64,000 nucleotides of DNA from Bifidobacterium breve. GTDB lineage: Bacteria > Actinomycetota > Actinomycetes > Nanopelagicales > Nanopelagicaceae. The DNA lies in the NCBI GenBank assembly GCA_945885625.1, contig CAMCYS010000007.1, forward strand, positions 1-64,000. The letters are read 5' to 3'. This document shows positions 16,847 to 26,462 of this stretch, piece by piece. Below the pieces are notes generated by a model. That model saw only the letters and a list, made by a program, of their open reading frames with translations, had not been told where the DNA came from and made no database searches. How positions within the stretch are numbered: position 1 is the first letter of the stretch; every line of letters starts with the position of its first letter. The position numbers were made by a program, and so were the translations under genes.

Positions 16847-18096
16847 CACTTGCCACCGAAATATTGTTGCGCACCGAGAATTCCGGCAATGAGTACATCT
16901 ATATCTTGCTGGTCGTTGTAAAGATAAAGCGAAGCACGAGTAGTGGCTTGAACTCCAAGTTTGCGAGTTAATGGCCAAGCACAGTGATGACCTGTTCGTA
17001 CTGCAATTCCTTGGGAATCTAGGAACTGACCTAAATCGTGCGGATGGATTTCACCTAAGGTAAATGAAGCCACTGCTCCACGGTCAAGCATTTTGAGCGG
17101 ACCAACTAATTTAAGTTCGGGAACTTCTTGTAGGCGATTGAGAAGATAACCGCCTAATTTCTGTTCATGTTCATAAATCTCGGCCATACCGATTGCAGCT
17201 AGATAATCGAGAGCAGCAGCTAATCCAACTGCTTGAGCCATGTTTGGAACGCCTGCTTCATGTCGACGAGGCGCAGGTGCCCAAACCGCATCGGTCATTG
17301 TTACAGATTCGATCATAGATCCGCCAAAGAGAAATGGCGGTAAATCTTTAAGTAACTCGGCGCGGCCCCATAGAACACCGATACCGGTTGGACCAACTGT
17401 CTTGTGTCCAGAAAAAGCCAGAAAATCAATATCCAACTCTTTAACGTTGACCGGCATGTGTGGAACAGACTGGCAAGCATCGAGAATCACCACGGCACCA
17501 ACCTCATGAGCGCGGGCAACAATTGCGGCCATTGGATTTACGGTGCCTAAAACATTTGATTGATGAGTTAGCGCAACTACCTTGGTATTTGGCGTAATAA
17601 TTTCAGCCAAAGTTGAAAGATCTAATCGGCCATCTGGCGTTACCGCGAACCACGCTAACTCGGCACCACTGCGCCTAGACAATTGTTGCCATGGAATCAG
17701 ATTGGCATGATGTTCCATCTCAGAAACAACAATGCGATCAGCCGAAGTTAAATTAAAACGATTATCGCTTCCACCGTTGCTAAACGCGTATGCGAGTAAG
17801 TTAAGGCTTTCGGTGGCACTTTTGGTGAAGATAATCTCATCAGCACTGCCACCTAGGAAATTAGCGACAGTTTCGCGAGCACCTTCATAAGCATCGGTGG
17901 CTTCTTCAGCTAATTGATGAGCACCACGATGAACCGCTGCGTTGTGCCTGCGATAGAAATTGCTCTCAGCCTCAATAACTGAGTTTGGTTTCTGGCTAGT
18001 AGCTCCGGAATCCAAATAGACCAGCCGTTTGCCATCGCGAATAGTGCGCTCGAAGATTGGGAAATCTTGGCGCACTTCACGAGGGTCAAAGGCCAT
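16846..18096 (-). CDS. sufS: Cysteine desulfurase SufS
   Basis: SufS is a PLP enzyme that removes sulfur from cysteine and passes it to SufU. The 416-residue product shows the PLP lysine in FSGHKTVGPTGIGVLWG (about residue 225). The active cysteine is in VRTGHHCAWPL (about 367), typical of class II desulfurases. It lies 4 bp after sufC and overlaps sufU by 1 bp of stop/start. Confidence 0.95.
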   Translation of the reverse strand: MAFDPREVRQDFPIFERTIRDGKRLVYLDSGATSQKPNSVIEAESNFYRRHNAAVHRGAHQLAEEATDAYEGARETVANFLGGSADEIIFTKSATESLNLLAYAFSNGGSDNRFNLTSADRIVVSEMEHHANLIPWQQLSRRSGAELAWFAVTPDGRLDLSTLAEIITPNTKVVALTHQSNVLGTVNPMAAIVARAHEVGAVVILDACQSVPHMPVNVKELDIDFLAFSGHKTVGPTGIGVLWGRAELLKDLPPFLFGGSMIESVTMTDAVWAPAPRRHEAGVPNMAQAVGLAAALDYLAAIGMAEIYEHEQKLGGYLLNRLQEVPELKLVGPLKMLDRGAVASFTLGEIHPHDLGQFLDSQGIAVRTGHHCAWPLTRKLGVQATTRASLYLYNDQQDIDVLIAGILGAQQYFGGK

Positions 18097-18100
18097 ATAT

Positions 18101-18853
18101 TTACTTACTTACATACTCGGCATAGCCATTTGCTTCGAGCTTTTCAGCTAGCTCTGGACCGCCTTCTTCTACGATGCGACCATCAGCAAATACATGAACA
18201 AAATCTGGTTTGATATAGCGCAAGATACGGGTGTAGTGAGTAATGAGAAGGACACCTAGATCATTATCAGCCTTGGCGCGAACTACGCCTTCGGAAACAA
18301 TGCGAAGAGCATCAACATCTAAACCTGAATCGGTCTCGTCAAGAATGGCAATTTTTGGCTTCAGCAGTTCTAGCTGCATGATTTCATGACGCTTTTTTTC
18401 GCCACCAGAGAAACCTTCGTTGACATTTCGTTCGGCAAACGCAGGATCCATACTGAGTGCAGCCATAGCTGACTTAACTTCGCCAACCCAGGTACGTAAC
18501 TTTGGTGCCTCACCACGAAGCGCAGTTGCTGCAGTTCGCAAGAAGTTAGAAACTGAAACTCCTGGCACTTCGACTGGATATTGCATCGCTAGAAATAAGC
18601 CAGCACGAGCACGCTCGTCGACTGTCATCTCTAGTAGATCAACACCATCAAGGGTCACAGTGCCACCAGTGATTTGATATTTAGGGTGGCCAGCAATTGA
18701 GTAAGCCAAAGTAGATTTACCAGACCCGTTTGGCCCCATGATTGCATGGGTTTCACCGCTCTTGATGGTTAGGTCCACACCCTTCAAGATTTCAACTGGG
18801 CCATTTTCAGTATCAACTGAAACTTTAAGGCCGCGAATTTCTAGTGTGCTCAT
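18101..18853 (-). CDS. sufC: Fe-S assembly ATPase SufC
   Basis: SufC is the ABC-type ATPase of the SufBCD scaffold complex, in the cytosol. Its 250 residues contain Walker A MGPNGSGKSTLAYSIAG, the SufC-specific MQYPVEVPGVS, signature NEGFSGGEKKRHEIMQ and Walker B IAILDETDSGLD. It lies between the Rieske protein and sufS, all on one unit. Confidence 0.95.
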   Translation of the reverse strand: MSTLEIRGLKVSVDTENGPVEILKGVDLTIKSGETHAIMGPNGSGKSTLAYSIAGHPKYQITGGTVTLDGVDLLEMTVDERARAGLFLAMQYPVEVPGVSVSNFLRTAATALRGEAPKLRTWVGEVKSAMAALSMDPAFAERNVNEGFSGGEKKRHEIMQLELLKPKIAILDETDSGLDVDALRIVSEGVVRAKADNDLGVLLITHYTRILRYIKPDFVHVFADGRIVEEGGPELAEKLEANGYAEYVSK

Positions 18854-18862
18854 GACAATCCT

Positions 18863-19162
18863 CTACTTAACTTCTATGGTTACGGAATCTCCGTCAACCA
18901 CTACTGGATAAACATCAACTGGTGCTACTGCCGGAAGAGTTAGGGCTACTCCGGTACGTAAATCAAACTCTGCGCCATGTAACCAACATTCGATCTTGAA
19001 ACCTGTGACATCGCCTTCAGATAACGAGGCATCTGAGTGGCTGCAGGTATCACCGATGGCAAATACTTCGGAGCCAACGCGTGCCACGCAGATCGACTTG
19101 CCATCTTTTTCAATACGAACTGGCTTGCCCTCTAGCAAATTAGAAAAGCTTAAATCGCTCAC
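18863..19162 (-). CDS. Rieske [2Fe-2S] ferredoxin-like protein of the SUF operon
   Basis: This 99-residue soluble Rieske protein has the two cluster-binding motifs C-x-H (DTCSHSDASL) and C-x2-H (ECWLHGAEFD). It resembles the ferredoxin subunits of dioxygenases, but there is no dioxygenase nearby. Actinobacteria often have such a protein between sufD and sufC. A role as electron donor for cluster assembly or as a cluster sensor is inference. Its ATG overlaps the sufD stop by 4 bp. Confidence 0.92.
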   Translation of the reverse strand: MSDLSFSNLLEGKPVRIEKDGKSICVARVGSEVFAIGDTCSHSDASLSEGDVTGFKIECWLHGAEFDLRTGVALTLPAVAPVDVYPVVVDGDSVTIEVK

Positions 19163-20253
19163 TTCGCACCTGCTTTTTCAAGTTCTTGATCAATGCGATT
19201 CATCAGGCGATCTTGAATATCAGAGTTGCCGATTTCAGAAACAATTTCATTGAAGAAGCCACGTACAACTAAACGACGAGCATCTTCAACCGCGATACCA
19301 CGAGACATAAGATAGAAGAGTTGCTCATCATCAAAGCGGCCAGTAGTGCTCGCGTGCCCAGCGCCTACGATTTCGCCAGTTTCAATTTCCAGATTAGGTA
19401 CTGAATCTGCGCGCGCACCATCACTAAGTAGCAAGTTGCGGTTTAGCTCGTAAGTGTCAGTACCTTCGGCAGCTGCTCGAATAAAGACATCACCAATCCA
19501 GACTGTGTGTGCGTCTTGACCAGCGAGCGCGCCCTTGTAATTTACGCGGGACTTTGCATTAGGCACTAAGTGATCGACGAACATGCGGTGTTCAAAGAAT
19601 TGCCCAGCAGTTGCGAAATAAACGCCAAGCAACTCAACTGATGCGCCTTGACCCTTGAATTCAACGGTTGGAAGTAAACGAACTACATCTCCCCCGACAG
19701 TTACGATGATTGATTTGAAAGTTGCATCTCTATCCACGATGGCATGCTGACGTCCGGCATGAATCGTTTTGGAGTCCCATTCCTGCAGTGAGACCACAGT
19801 TAAGTTAGAACCAGGCTCGCAGATGATTTCAATATCTTCAGCGATTAAGTGATCACCAGTGTTTTCAATAATCACAGTTGCCTTGGCATTTGCGCCAATG
19901 CGAATCTGAACTCGAGAAAGTTCGGCATCAGTTAGCCCGCCAGCTAGTCGATAAAGGGAGATTGGCTCGGCCAGTTCAGCATTAGCGGCAATCTTGAGCA
20001 CGCTAACTTCTTTGGCAGCTTCATGAATGCGGCCCACAATTACATCGTCGGTTTTCGATTCCGCGGAAACTAGCTCGCGACCAATTCGCTCAAAAGTAAT
20101 TCCAGTAGGAGCGCTGCTAGTTAGCGCCAGGGTATTGCGAGTAGCTAACTTGAAAGTGCCATCGTGTAAGCCGCCCAGACGTTTGAGCGGAGTAAACCGC
20201 CAAGCTTCTTCGCGCCCAGTAGGCGTTAAGTAATTAGTTGTAAGGGTAGACAT
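19159..20253 (-). CDS. sufD: Fe-S cluster assembly protein SufD
   Basis: SufD pairs with SufB in the SufBC2D scaffold. The 364 residues have the beta-helix core and the C-terminal segment [16 protein letters not shown] shared with SufB, followed by VVRGFFNEIVSEIGN. The N-terminus (GREEAWRFTPLKRLGGL) is SufD-like. It starts 6 bp after the sufB stop and overlaps the Rieske gene. Confidence 0.94.
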   Translation of the reverse strand: MSTLTTNYLTPTGREEAWRFTPLKRLGGLHDGTFKLATRNTLALTSSAPTGITFERIGRELVSAESKTDDVIVGRIHEAAKEVSVLKIAANAELAEPISLYRLAGGLTDAELSRVQIRIGANAKATVIIENTGDHLIAEDIEIICEPGSNLTVVSLQEWDSKTIHAGRQHAIVDRDATFKSIIVTVGGDVVRLLPTVEFKGQGASVELLGVYFATAGQFFEHRMFVDHLVPNAKSRVNYKGALAGQDAHTVWIGDVFIRAAAEGTDTYELNRNLLLSDGARADSVPNLEIETGEIVGAGHASTTGRFDDEQLFYLMSRGIAVEDARRLVVRGFFNEIVSEIGNSDIQDRLMNRIDQELEKAGAK

Positions 20254-20259
20254 ATTTAA

Positions 20260-21669
20260 TTAACCAACCGCGCCTTCCATTTGGAGTTCGATCAAGCGGT
20301 TTAGCTCGAGTGCGTACTCCATTGGTAGTTCGCGGGCGATTGGTTCAATGAATCCACGCACGATCATTGCCATAGCTTCGTCTTCAGTTAAGCCACGTGA
20401 CATTAGATAGAAGAGTTGATCATCGCTAACTTTAGAAACTGTTGCTTCGTGGCCCATTGATACATCATCTTCACGAATATCAACATAAGGATAAGTATCA
20501 GAACGTGAAATGGTGTCAACCAATAAAGCATCACACTTAACTGTGCTCTTTGAATGATGCGCACCTTCTTGTACCTGCACTAAGCCACGGTACGAAGTAC
20601 GACCGCCACTACGAGCTACTGATTTAGAAATTACCGAAGACGATGTGTATGGAGCTGCGTGAACCATCTTGGCACCTGAATCTTGATGTTGACCTTCGCC
20701 GGCGAATGCCAATGAAAGAGTTTCACCCTTTGCGTGTGGACCCATCAAGAAAATTGCTGGGTACTTCATGGTTACCTTTGAACCGATGTTGCCGTCAACC
20801 CACTCCATAGTTGCACCTTCAGCACAAGTAGCGCGCTTGGTTACCAAGTTATAAACGTTGTTAGACCAGTTTTGAATTGTGGTGTAACGAACGCGAGCAC
20901 CCTTTTTTACGATGATCTCGACTACAGCTGAATGCAGCGAATCTGACTTGTAAATTGGCGCAGTACAACCTTCAACGTAATGGATATATGAATCTTCATC
21001 GGCGATGATTAAAGTGCGTTCGAACTGGCCCATGTTCTCGGTATTAATACGGAAATAAGCTTGTAATGGAATATCTACATGTACGCCCTTAGGAACGTAA
21101 ATGAAAGAACCACCTGACCAGACTGAAGTATTAAGGGCAGCAAACTTGTTATCGCCAACTGGAATAACGGTTCCGAAATACTCTTTAAATAGCTCTGGGT
21201 GCTCTTTTAGAGCAGTATCGGTATCAAGGAAAATTACGCCTTGCGCCGCTAAATCTTCGCGAATTGAGTGATAAACAACTTCAGACTCATATTGCGCCGC
21301 AACACCTGAAACTAAGCGTTGCTTCTCGGCTTCTGGAATACCTAAACGGTCATAGGTATTTTTAATTTCTTCTGGTAGATCTTCCCAGGTAGCTGCTTGC
21401 TTTTCAGTTGAGCGTACGAAGTACTTAATTGTGTCGAAGAAAATACCGCTTAAGTCTGAGCCCCAATTTGGCATTGGCTTCTTTTCGAAGAGGGTTAAAC
21501 CTTTTAGGCGTAGATCAAGCATCCACTGCGGCTCGGATTTCTTGGCAGAGATATCGCGAACTACTTCCTCGTTAATGCCGCGCTTTGAATTTGCGCCAGC
21601 ATCATTCTTATCGGACCAGCCGAATTCATAATTGCCGAGTCCGTCGAGTTCTGGATGTGCGATGGTCAT
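20260..21669 (-). CDS. sufB: Fe-S cluster assembly protein SufB
   Basis: SufB is the main scaffold subunit on which the nascent [4Fe-4S] cluster forms. The 469-residue product includes [25 protein letters not shown] with a conserved cysteine, and the C-terminal [17 protein letters not shown]. Its ATG overlaps the sufR stop by one base (TAATG), so the repressor and SufB are coupled. I see no intein-like interruption, unlike some mycobacterial SufB proteins. Confidence 0.96.
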   Translation of the reverse strand: MTIAHPELDGLGNYEFGWSDKNDAGANSKRGINEEVVRDISAKKSEPQWMLDLRLKGLTLFEKKPMPNWGSDLSGIFFDTIKYFVRSTEKQAATWEDLPEEIKNTYDRLGIPEAEKQRLVSGVAAQYESEVVYHSIREDLAAQGVIFLDTDTALKEHPELFKEYFGTVIPVGDNKFAALNTSVWSGGSFIYVPKGVHVDIPLQAYFRINTENMGQFERTLIIADEDSYIHYVEGCTAPIYKSDSLHSAVVEIIVKKGARVRYTTIQNWSNNVYNLVTKRATCAEGATMEWVDGNIGSKVTMKYPAIFLMGPHAKGETLSLAFAGEGQHQDSGAKMVHAAPYTSSSVISKSVARSGGRTSYRGLVQVQEGAHHSKSTVKCDALLVDTISRSDTYPYVDIREDDVSMGHEATVSKVSDDQLFYLMSRGLTEDEAMAMIVRGFIEPIARELPMEYALELNRLIELQMEGAVG

Positions 21670-22370
21670 TAGTTGCCTCTCCGAGCGTTAGTTTTGATTT
21701 CTTTATTCTTGATTACTGCATTGGGAATGTAAGTAGTACAAACACCGTCGCCATGTGCGATCGTTGCTAAACGTTGAACATGGGTACCTAGTAACGCGGA
21801 GAACGCCGCAGTTTCGGCTTCGCAAAGCTCTGGAAATTCCGCAGCGACGTGAGCAATCGGACAGTGATGCTGACAAATTTCTTCGCCCATTTTTCGTTCA
21901 ATTACTGTCGCCGCGTAACCTTGCTCAGTTAGAAAAGTTGCTAGCGCTTCAGTTTTGTTAGGAGCGCTCTTGAGCGCCTCTAAACCTTTACGCTCGATAT
22001 CATCAGCGCGCGTTTTAGCAAATGCTTGAACCAAATGTGCACCTGATTGGGCCGACATAAATTTAAGTGCCGCGACTGCTAAATCGTCGTAAGAATGCTC
22101 AAACTTTTCCCGACCTTGGTCGGTCATCACAAATACTTTGGAAGGACGACCCCGTCCGCGGGAAAGGCCAACATGAGGCTCGCGCGCTTGGAGAACGCCA
22201 TCGGCAATCAAATTATCCAGGTGGCGGCGAATTCCCGCCGGCGTAAGAGCTAACCGCTCGCCCAAAGCGACGGCAGTCGATGGACCATTCTCCAGAATCG
22301 AGCGCGCAATAGCATCGCGGGTGCGGAGATCATCTCCGGCTGGGGGTGCACTCATAATCTGGCTTTTCAC
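21669..22370 (-). CDS. sufR: SufR-type Fe-S sensing transcriptional regulator
   Basis: This 233-residue protein has an N-terminal winged helix ([20 protein letters not shown], about 35-60). Its C-terminal cysteine cluster [20 protein letters not shown], with a further Cys just after, is diagnostic of SufR. SufR proteins carry a [4Fe-4S] cluster and repress suf genes until cluster demand rises. GTG 22370 is chosen because TACATT lies 6 bases upstream, a leaderless pattern; an ATG five codons later is the alternative. It leads the operon and is probably self-repressed. Confidence 0.92.
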   Translation of the reverse strand: MKSQIMSAPPAGDDLRTRDAIARSILENGPSTAVALGERLALTPAGIRRHLDNLIADGVLQAREPHVGLSRGRGRPSKVFVMTDQGREKFEHSYDDLAVAALKFMSAQSGAHLVQAFAKTRADDIERKGLEALKSAPNKTEALATFLTEQGYAATVIERKMGEEICQHHCPIAHVAAEFPELCEAETAAFSALLGTHVQRLATIAHGDGVCTTYIPNAVIKNKEIKTNARRGN

Positions 22371-22376
22371 AACAGT

Positions 22377-22461
22377 AATGTATCGTAAATCGAGGGTTTC
22401 CTCTTAGTGAAACCTTAGTGATGGGCGCCTCAGGCTTGGCCGCTACCCGCTGCCATAGGGT
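22377..22461. promoter_or_regulatory. Divergent sufR / ctaA control region
   Basis: The 97-bp spacer holds TACATT (22377-22382, minus), 6 bases before the sufR GTG, and TAGGGT (22456-22461, plus), 6 bases before the ctaA ATG. Between them lie an inverted repeat GGTTTC/GAAACC (22395-22414) and two direct copies of CTTAGTG (22403-22409 and 22414-22420) 11 bp apart. These are candidates for the SufR operator, which could also influence ctaA. No binding consensus for this lineage is known to me. Confidence 0.5.
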
Positions 22462-22467
22462 TGGGCT

Positions 22468-23313
22468 ATGCCATTCCTCTACCTTTTACTGGTATTCCAA
22501 ACTGGCATTCTCTTAACTGGAGCCGCAGTGAGAATTACCGGTTCCGGACTAGGTTGTCCGACTTGGCCAGAATGCACATATGGTTCTTATGTTCCGGTTG
22601 CCGGGCAAGCAGAAGGTGCATTCCATGCCTGGATTGAATTTGGCAATCGACTATTAACTTTCTTACTTTTATTCGCAGCAGTTGCCGTAGTTATCTATGC
22701 GATTAGAAAAGCTCGGCGAGATTTGATCTGGCGTGCATTGTTACAAGTTCTCGGAATTCTCGGTCAAGGGGTTATCGGCGGCATCACCGTGCTGACAGAT
22801 TTAAATCCATTAGCGGTAGCAAGTCACTTTATTCTCTCGATATTTCTTATTGCAGGTGCGGCTTCGATAGTAGCCCGCGGACGTTCACCGCTGATCTCAA
22901 TTCGCCCTACCGAAATAAAAGTAAAGATCTTGTCACACGCGCAAGTTCTACTTACATTTATAGTGATTGTGCTTGGCACACTTGTTACTGGCTCTGGCCC
23001 TCATGCTGGCGACTTGGATGCACCTCGCCTGAAGCTCGATGAACGTGCGATTTCTTGGTTGCACGCTGATGCGGTCATTGCGCTACTTGGTGTTTCACTT
23101 GCGCTACTTGTGCTTTCGGAAATTTCACCCGAGACAAAACGCCGAGTAAAGATCTTCTTTGCCGTCACTCTAGCGCAAGGATTAATTGGTTATATTCAGT
23201 ATGTACTTGGTCTGCCTGAACTTCTAGTCATTATTCATGTGCTCGGATCAACCTTGGTCTGGATTGCGTCGTGGCGAATTTGGTTATCAATTACAACAGC
23301 AGAGCGAAGCTAG
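22468..23313 (+). CDS. ctaA: Haem A synthase (CtaA/COX15 family)
   Basis: CtaA oxidises haem O to haem A for aa3-type cytochrome oxidase in the membrane. The 281-residue product has about eight helices. The motif VRITGSGLGCPTWPEC near residue 30 and the later GTLVTGSGPHAGD repeat of the pattern are CtaA-typical; conserved histidines occur in helices at SHFILS, WLHADAV and VHVLGS-like sites. It starts without leader and lies 9 bp before tkt. The haem O synthase ctaB, usually found next to tkt in actinobacteria, is not here. Confidence 0.92.
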   Translation: MPFLYLLLVFQTGILLTGAAVRITGSGLGCPTWPECTYGSYVPVAGQAEGAFHAWIEFGNRLLTFLLLFAAVAVVIYAIRKARRDLIWRALLQVLGILGQGVIGGITVLTDLNPLAVASHFILSIFLIAGAASIVARGRSPLISIRPTEIKVKILSHAQVLLTFIVIVLGTLVTGSGPHAGDLDAPRLKLDERAISWLHADAVIALLGVSLALLVLSEISPETKRRVKIFFAVTLAQGLIGYIQYVLGLPELLVIIHVLGSTLVWIASWRIWLSITTAERS

Positions 23314-23322
23314 GAGAAGAAA

Positions 23323-25368
23323 ATGAGCCAGATGAGCGGTTGGACTGAGTTAGATGATCAGGCCGTCACCTACGCCCGCGCACTTGCAATGGATGCAGTT
23401 CAGAAGGTAGGAAACGGGCATCCTGGTACCGCGATGGCTCTCGCGCCAGTTGCTTACAACCTATTTCAACGCCACCTAGTTCATGATCCATCAGATCCAC
23501 ATTGGATTGGTCGCGATCGTTTCATTCTTTCTTGCGGCCACTCGTCAATAACGCTTTACACTCAACTTTTCTATAGTGGTTATGGCTTAGAGATGGCTGA
23601 CTTGCAGTCATTCCGTACCTGGAATTCCTTAACTCCAGGACATCCGGAATACGGTCACACCGCCGGCGTCGAAATGACCACTGGCCCTCTTGGTCAAGGT
23701 GTAGCAACTGCAGTCGGTATGGCAATGGCAGCCAGATACGAACGCGGTTTATTTGATCCAACTGCTGCCGTCGGTACATCGATTTTCGATCACACCATCT
23801 GGGTGATTTGTTCTGATGGCGATTTAGAAGAGGGCGTCAGCGCCGAAGCATCATCTCTGGCCGGTACTCAAGAGCTGGGAAATTTAGTAATTATTTACGA
23901 TGACAATCGCATTTCAATTGAAGGCGATACTCATAATGCATTCACCGAAGATGTTTCTGCGCGCTATCGCGCGTACGGCTGGCAAGTAATTGATGTTCCT
24001 GCTGCTGCCGATGGTCGCATTGATTTAGCCGCAGTTGATGCCGCCATGATTTCCGCGAAATCTGAACTTACTAAGCCATCGCTAATTCGTATGCATTCAG
24101 TAATTGCGTGGCCAGCACCAAAAGCCAAAGGAACTGCGGGCTCACATGGTTCAGCACTTGGCGCAGAAGAGATTGCTGAAACTAAAAAGATTTTAGGGCT
24201 CAACCCAGATGAACATTTTGCGCTACCTGCCGATGTCTTTTCTCATGTGCGCAAAGTTAAAGAGCGTGGCGCTCAATCACGCAAGGATTGGGAATCTCGT
24301 TTAGCATCTTGGCAAGTCAGTAATCCAAATGAAGCCGCGTTATTGAAGCGTTTGCAGAGTAAAGAACTACCTGTTGGGTGGGATTCCGAACTGCCAGTTT
24401 TTGAAGCCGGCACACAGTTAGCGACGCGTGCGGCATCTGGTAAAGCTATTAACGCACTGGCAAAGAAGCTGCCCGAACTTTGGGGCGGTTCGGCAGATTT
24501 AGCCGGTAGCAACAACACTGATATTGATGGCGGCGGTTCCTTCTTGCCTGCAACAAGTGCGATCAAGAACGCTAACCCATACGGCCGCATAGTTCACTTT
24601 GGCATTCGCGAACACGCAATGGGCTCGATTCTAAACGGCGCCGCACTTCATGGCTTGACTCGTTCCTTCGGTGGAACTTTCTTAGTCTTTAGCGATTACA
24701 TGCGCCCTGCCGTTCGATTAGCAGCGCTAATGAATATTCCAAGTACCTTTGTTTGGACGCACGATTCAATTGGTGTGGGTGAAGACGGCCCAACTCATCA
24801 ACCAATTGAGCACTTTGCCGCACTTCGGGCAATTCCAAATCTAGCTGTTATTCGCCCCGGCGATGCCAATGAAGTTAGCGTGGCCTGGCGTGAGATTGTT
24901 TCCCGCCGCTCCCCTGCTGCGATTATTCTCTCCCGCCAAAATCTCCCAGTAGTTGATCGAACTACTCATGCTTCTGCCAACGATGTCGCTAAAGGTGCGT
25001 ACATCCTGAAAGCTGCTAGTGGAAAAGCTAAAGTAACTTTGATCGCAACCGGTTCTGAAGTTTCACTAGCCCTAGATGTGGCATCTGCTTTAGAGGCAAA
25101 GTCAATTTCAACTGCAGTTGTTAGCGCACCTTGTTTAGAGTGGTTTGATGCACAACCTGCGACTTATCGTTCGACTGTTTTGCCTATTGACTCACTCAAG
25201 GTAAGTATGGAAGCGGGAATTTCACAAGGTTGGCATCGTTATGTCGGAAGCGATGGCTTAACTATTTCGCTTGAGCACTATGGTGCATCAGCTTCAGCCC
25301 CCGTCCTCTTTAAAGAATTCGGTTTTAGTGTTGAAGCAATCGTTCCAAAGATTGAGGCTGCGCTGTAA
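23323..25368 (+). CDS. tkt: Transketolase
   Basis: Transketolase is a thiamine-diphosphate enzyme that moves two-carbon units in the pentose phosphate pathway. The 681-residue product shows NGHPGTAMALAP near the start, the ThDP/Mg motif CSDGDLEEGVSAEASSLAG (about residue 160), FGIREHAMGSILNGAALHG and the GVGEDGPTHQP loop. AGGAG precedes ATG 23323. It overlaps tal by one base (TAATG). Confidence 0.97.
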   Translation: MSQMSGWTELDDQAVTYARALAMDAVQKVGNGHPGTAMALAPVAYNLFQRHLVHDPSDPHWIGRDRFILSCGHSSITLYTQLFYSGYGLEMADLQSFRTWNSLTPGHPEYGHTAGVEMTTGPLGQGVATAVGMAMAARYERGLFDPTAAVGTSIFDHTIWVICSDGDLEEGVSAEASSLAGTQELGNLVIIYDDNRISIEGDTHNAFTEDVSARYRAYGWQVIDVPAAADGRIDLAAVDAAMISAKSELTKPSLIRMHSVIAWPAPKAKGTAGSHGSALGAEEIAETKKILGLNPDEHFALPADVFSHVRKVKERGAQSRKDWESRLASWQVSNPNEAALLKRLQSKELPVGWDSELPVFEAGTQLATRAASGKAINALAKKLPELWGGSADLAGSNNTDIDGGGSFLPATSAIKNANPYGRIVHFGIREHAMGSILNGAALHGLTRSFGGTFLVFSDYMRPAVRLAALMNIPSTFVWTHDSIGVGEDGPTHQPIEHFAALRAIPNLAVIRPGDANEVSVAWREIVSRRSPAAIILSRQNLPVVDRTTHASANDVAKGAYILKAASGKAKVTLIATGSEVSLALDVASALEAKSISTAVVSAPCLEWFDAQPATYRSTVLPIDSLKVSMEAGISQGWHRYVGSDGLTISLEHYGASASAPVLFKEFGFSVEAIVPKIEAAL

Positions 25369-26462
25369 TGCAGATATCTGAGCTTGCTAAAGCTGGTTGT
25401 TCAGTCTGGTTAGACGATCTCTCTAGAGCCAAGTTAACTGGTTCAGATGCTCATTCGCTTCCGCCGCGGATTAAGAATTCCGGCGTTGTTGGCGTAACTA
25501 CTAATCCGGCAATTTTCAAAGCAGCTATCTCAGATGCGACTGAATACTCAGCCGATATAGCAGCCCTGAGCGGTAAGTCGGTCGAAGAGGTAATTACCAA
25601 GCTAACTACCGATGACGTGAGAATCGCATGCGACTTGTTCACCGATATCTACCGAACAAGTAATGGGTTTGATGGCCGAGTAAGCATTGAAGTTGATCCA
25701 CGTTCAGCACATGACACGGCCGCTACGGTCAGAGAAGGTAAAGCCCTTTGGCAAATAATTGCTCGGCCTAACGTGTTAATTAAAGTTCCAGCAACCTTGG
25801 CCGGACTTCCGGCCATCACTGAGTTAATTGGTGCTGGAGTTAGCGTGAATGTAACTTTAATATTTTCAATCGAACGCTATAGCCAAGTAATTGAGGCCTA
25901 CATCGCAGGTATCGAACTTGCCGACAAAAATGGCGTAGACCTGACTCAGATTCATAGCGTTGCTTCATTTTTCATAAGTCGCCTGGACACCGCAATTGAT
26001 CCGATTTTAAAGGCCGACGGAGGCGTTCTGGCTCATTCCCTGTTAGGGGCAGCTGCGATTGCGAATGCTCACTTGGCCTATGAGAAGTTTGAACAGGAAT
26101 TTGCGGCAGATCATTGGAACCTACTTGCAGCAAAGGGCGCAAATGTACAACGGCCGCTCTGGGCTTCAACTGGCGTTAAAGATCCAGCTTATGACGATAC
26201 TCGATATGTGCTGGAGTTAGTCGCTCCTAATACCGTGAACACCATGCCACAGAGCACGCTAGATGCGGTTATTGATCATGGAGTTTTCAAAGGGAACTCT
26301 ATTGCCGGTAAATATGAAGAAGCTCGCATTGTCTTTACTCAGTTAGCTGAACTAGGAATTTCAATTGATAAAGTCACCGCCGATTTAGAATCAGATGGCG
26401 TAAAGAAGTTTGCTGATGCCTGGATTGAACTCTTGGCCAGCGTTAAAGGAGCTATGGCTTAG
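25368..26462 (+). CDS. tal: Transaldolase
   Basis: Transaldolase transfers a dihydroxyacetone unit through a Schiff base. The 364-residue TalB/mycobacterial-type protein contains GVTTNPAIFKAAI, the active lysine in NVLIKVPATLAGLPAI (about residue 140) and VASFFISRLDTAID. It is coupled to tkt upstream (TAATG) and to pgi downstream (TAGTG). This tight order supports a non-oxidative pentose phosphate unit. Confidence 0.95.
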   Translation: MQISELAKAGCSVWLDDLSRAKLTGSDAHSLPPRIKNSGVVGVTTNPAIFKAAISDATEYSADIAALSGKSVEEVITKLTTDDVRIACDLFTDIYRTSNGFDGRVSIEVDPRSAHDTAATVREGKALWQIIARPNVLIKVPATLAGLPAITELIGAGVSVNVTLIFSIERYSQVIEAYIAGIELADKNGVDLTQIHSVASFFISRLDTAIDPILKADGGVLAHSLLGAAAIANAHLAYEKFEQEFAADHWNLLAAKGANVQRPLWASTGVKDPAYDDTRYVLELVAPNTVNTMPQSTLDAVIDHGVFKGNSIAGKYEEARIVFTQLAELGISIDKVTADLESDGVKKFADAWIELLASVKGAMA

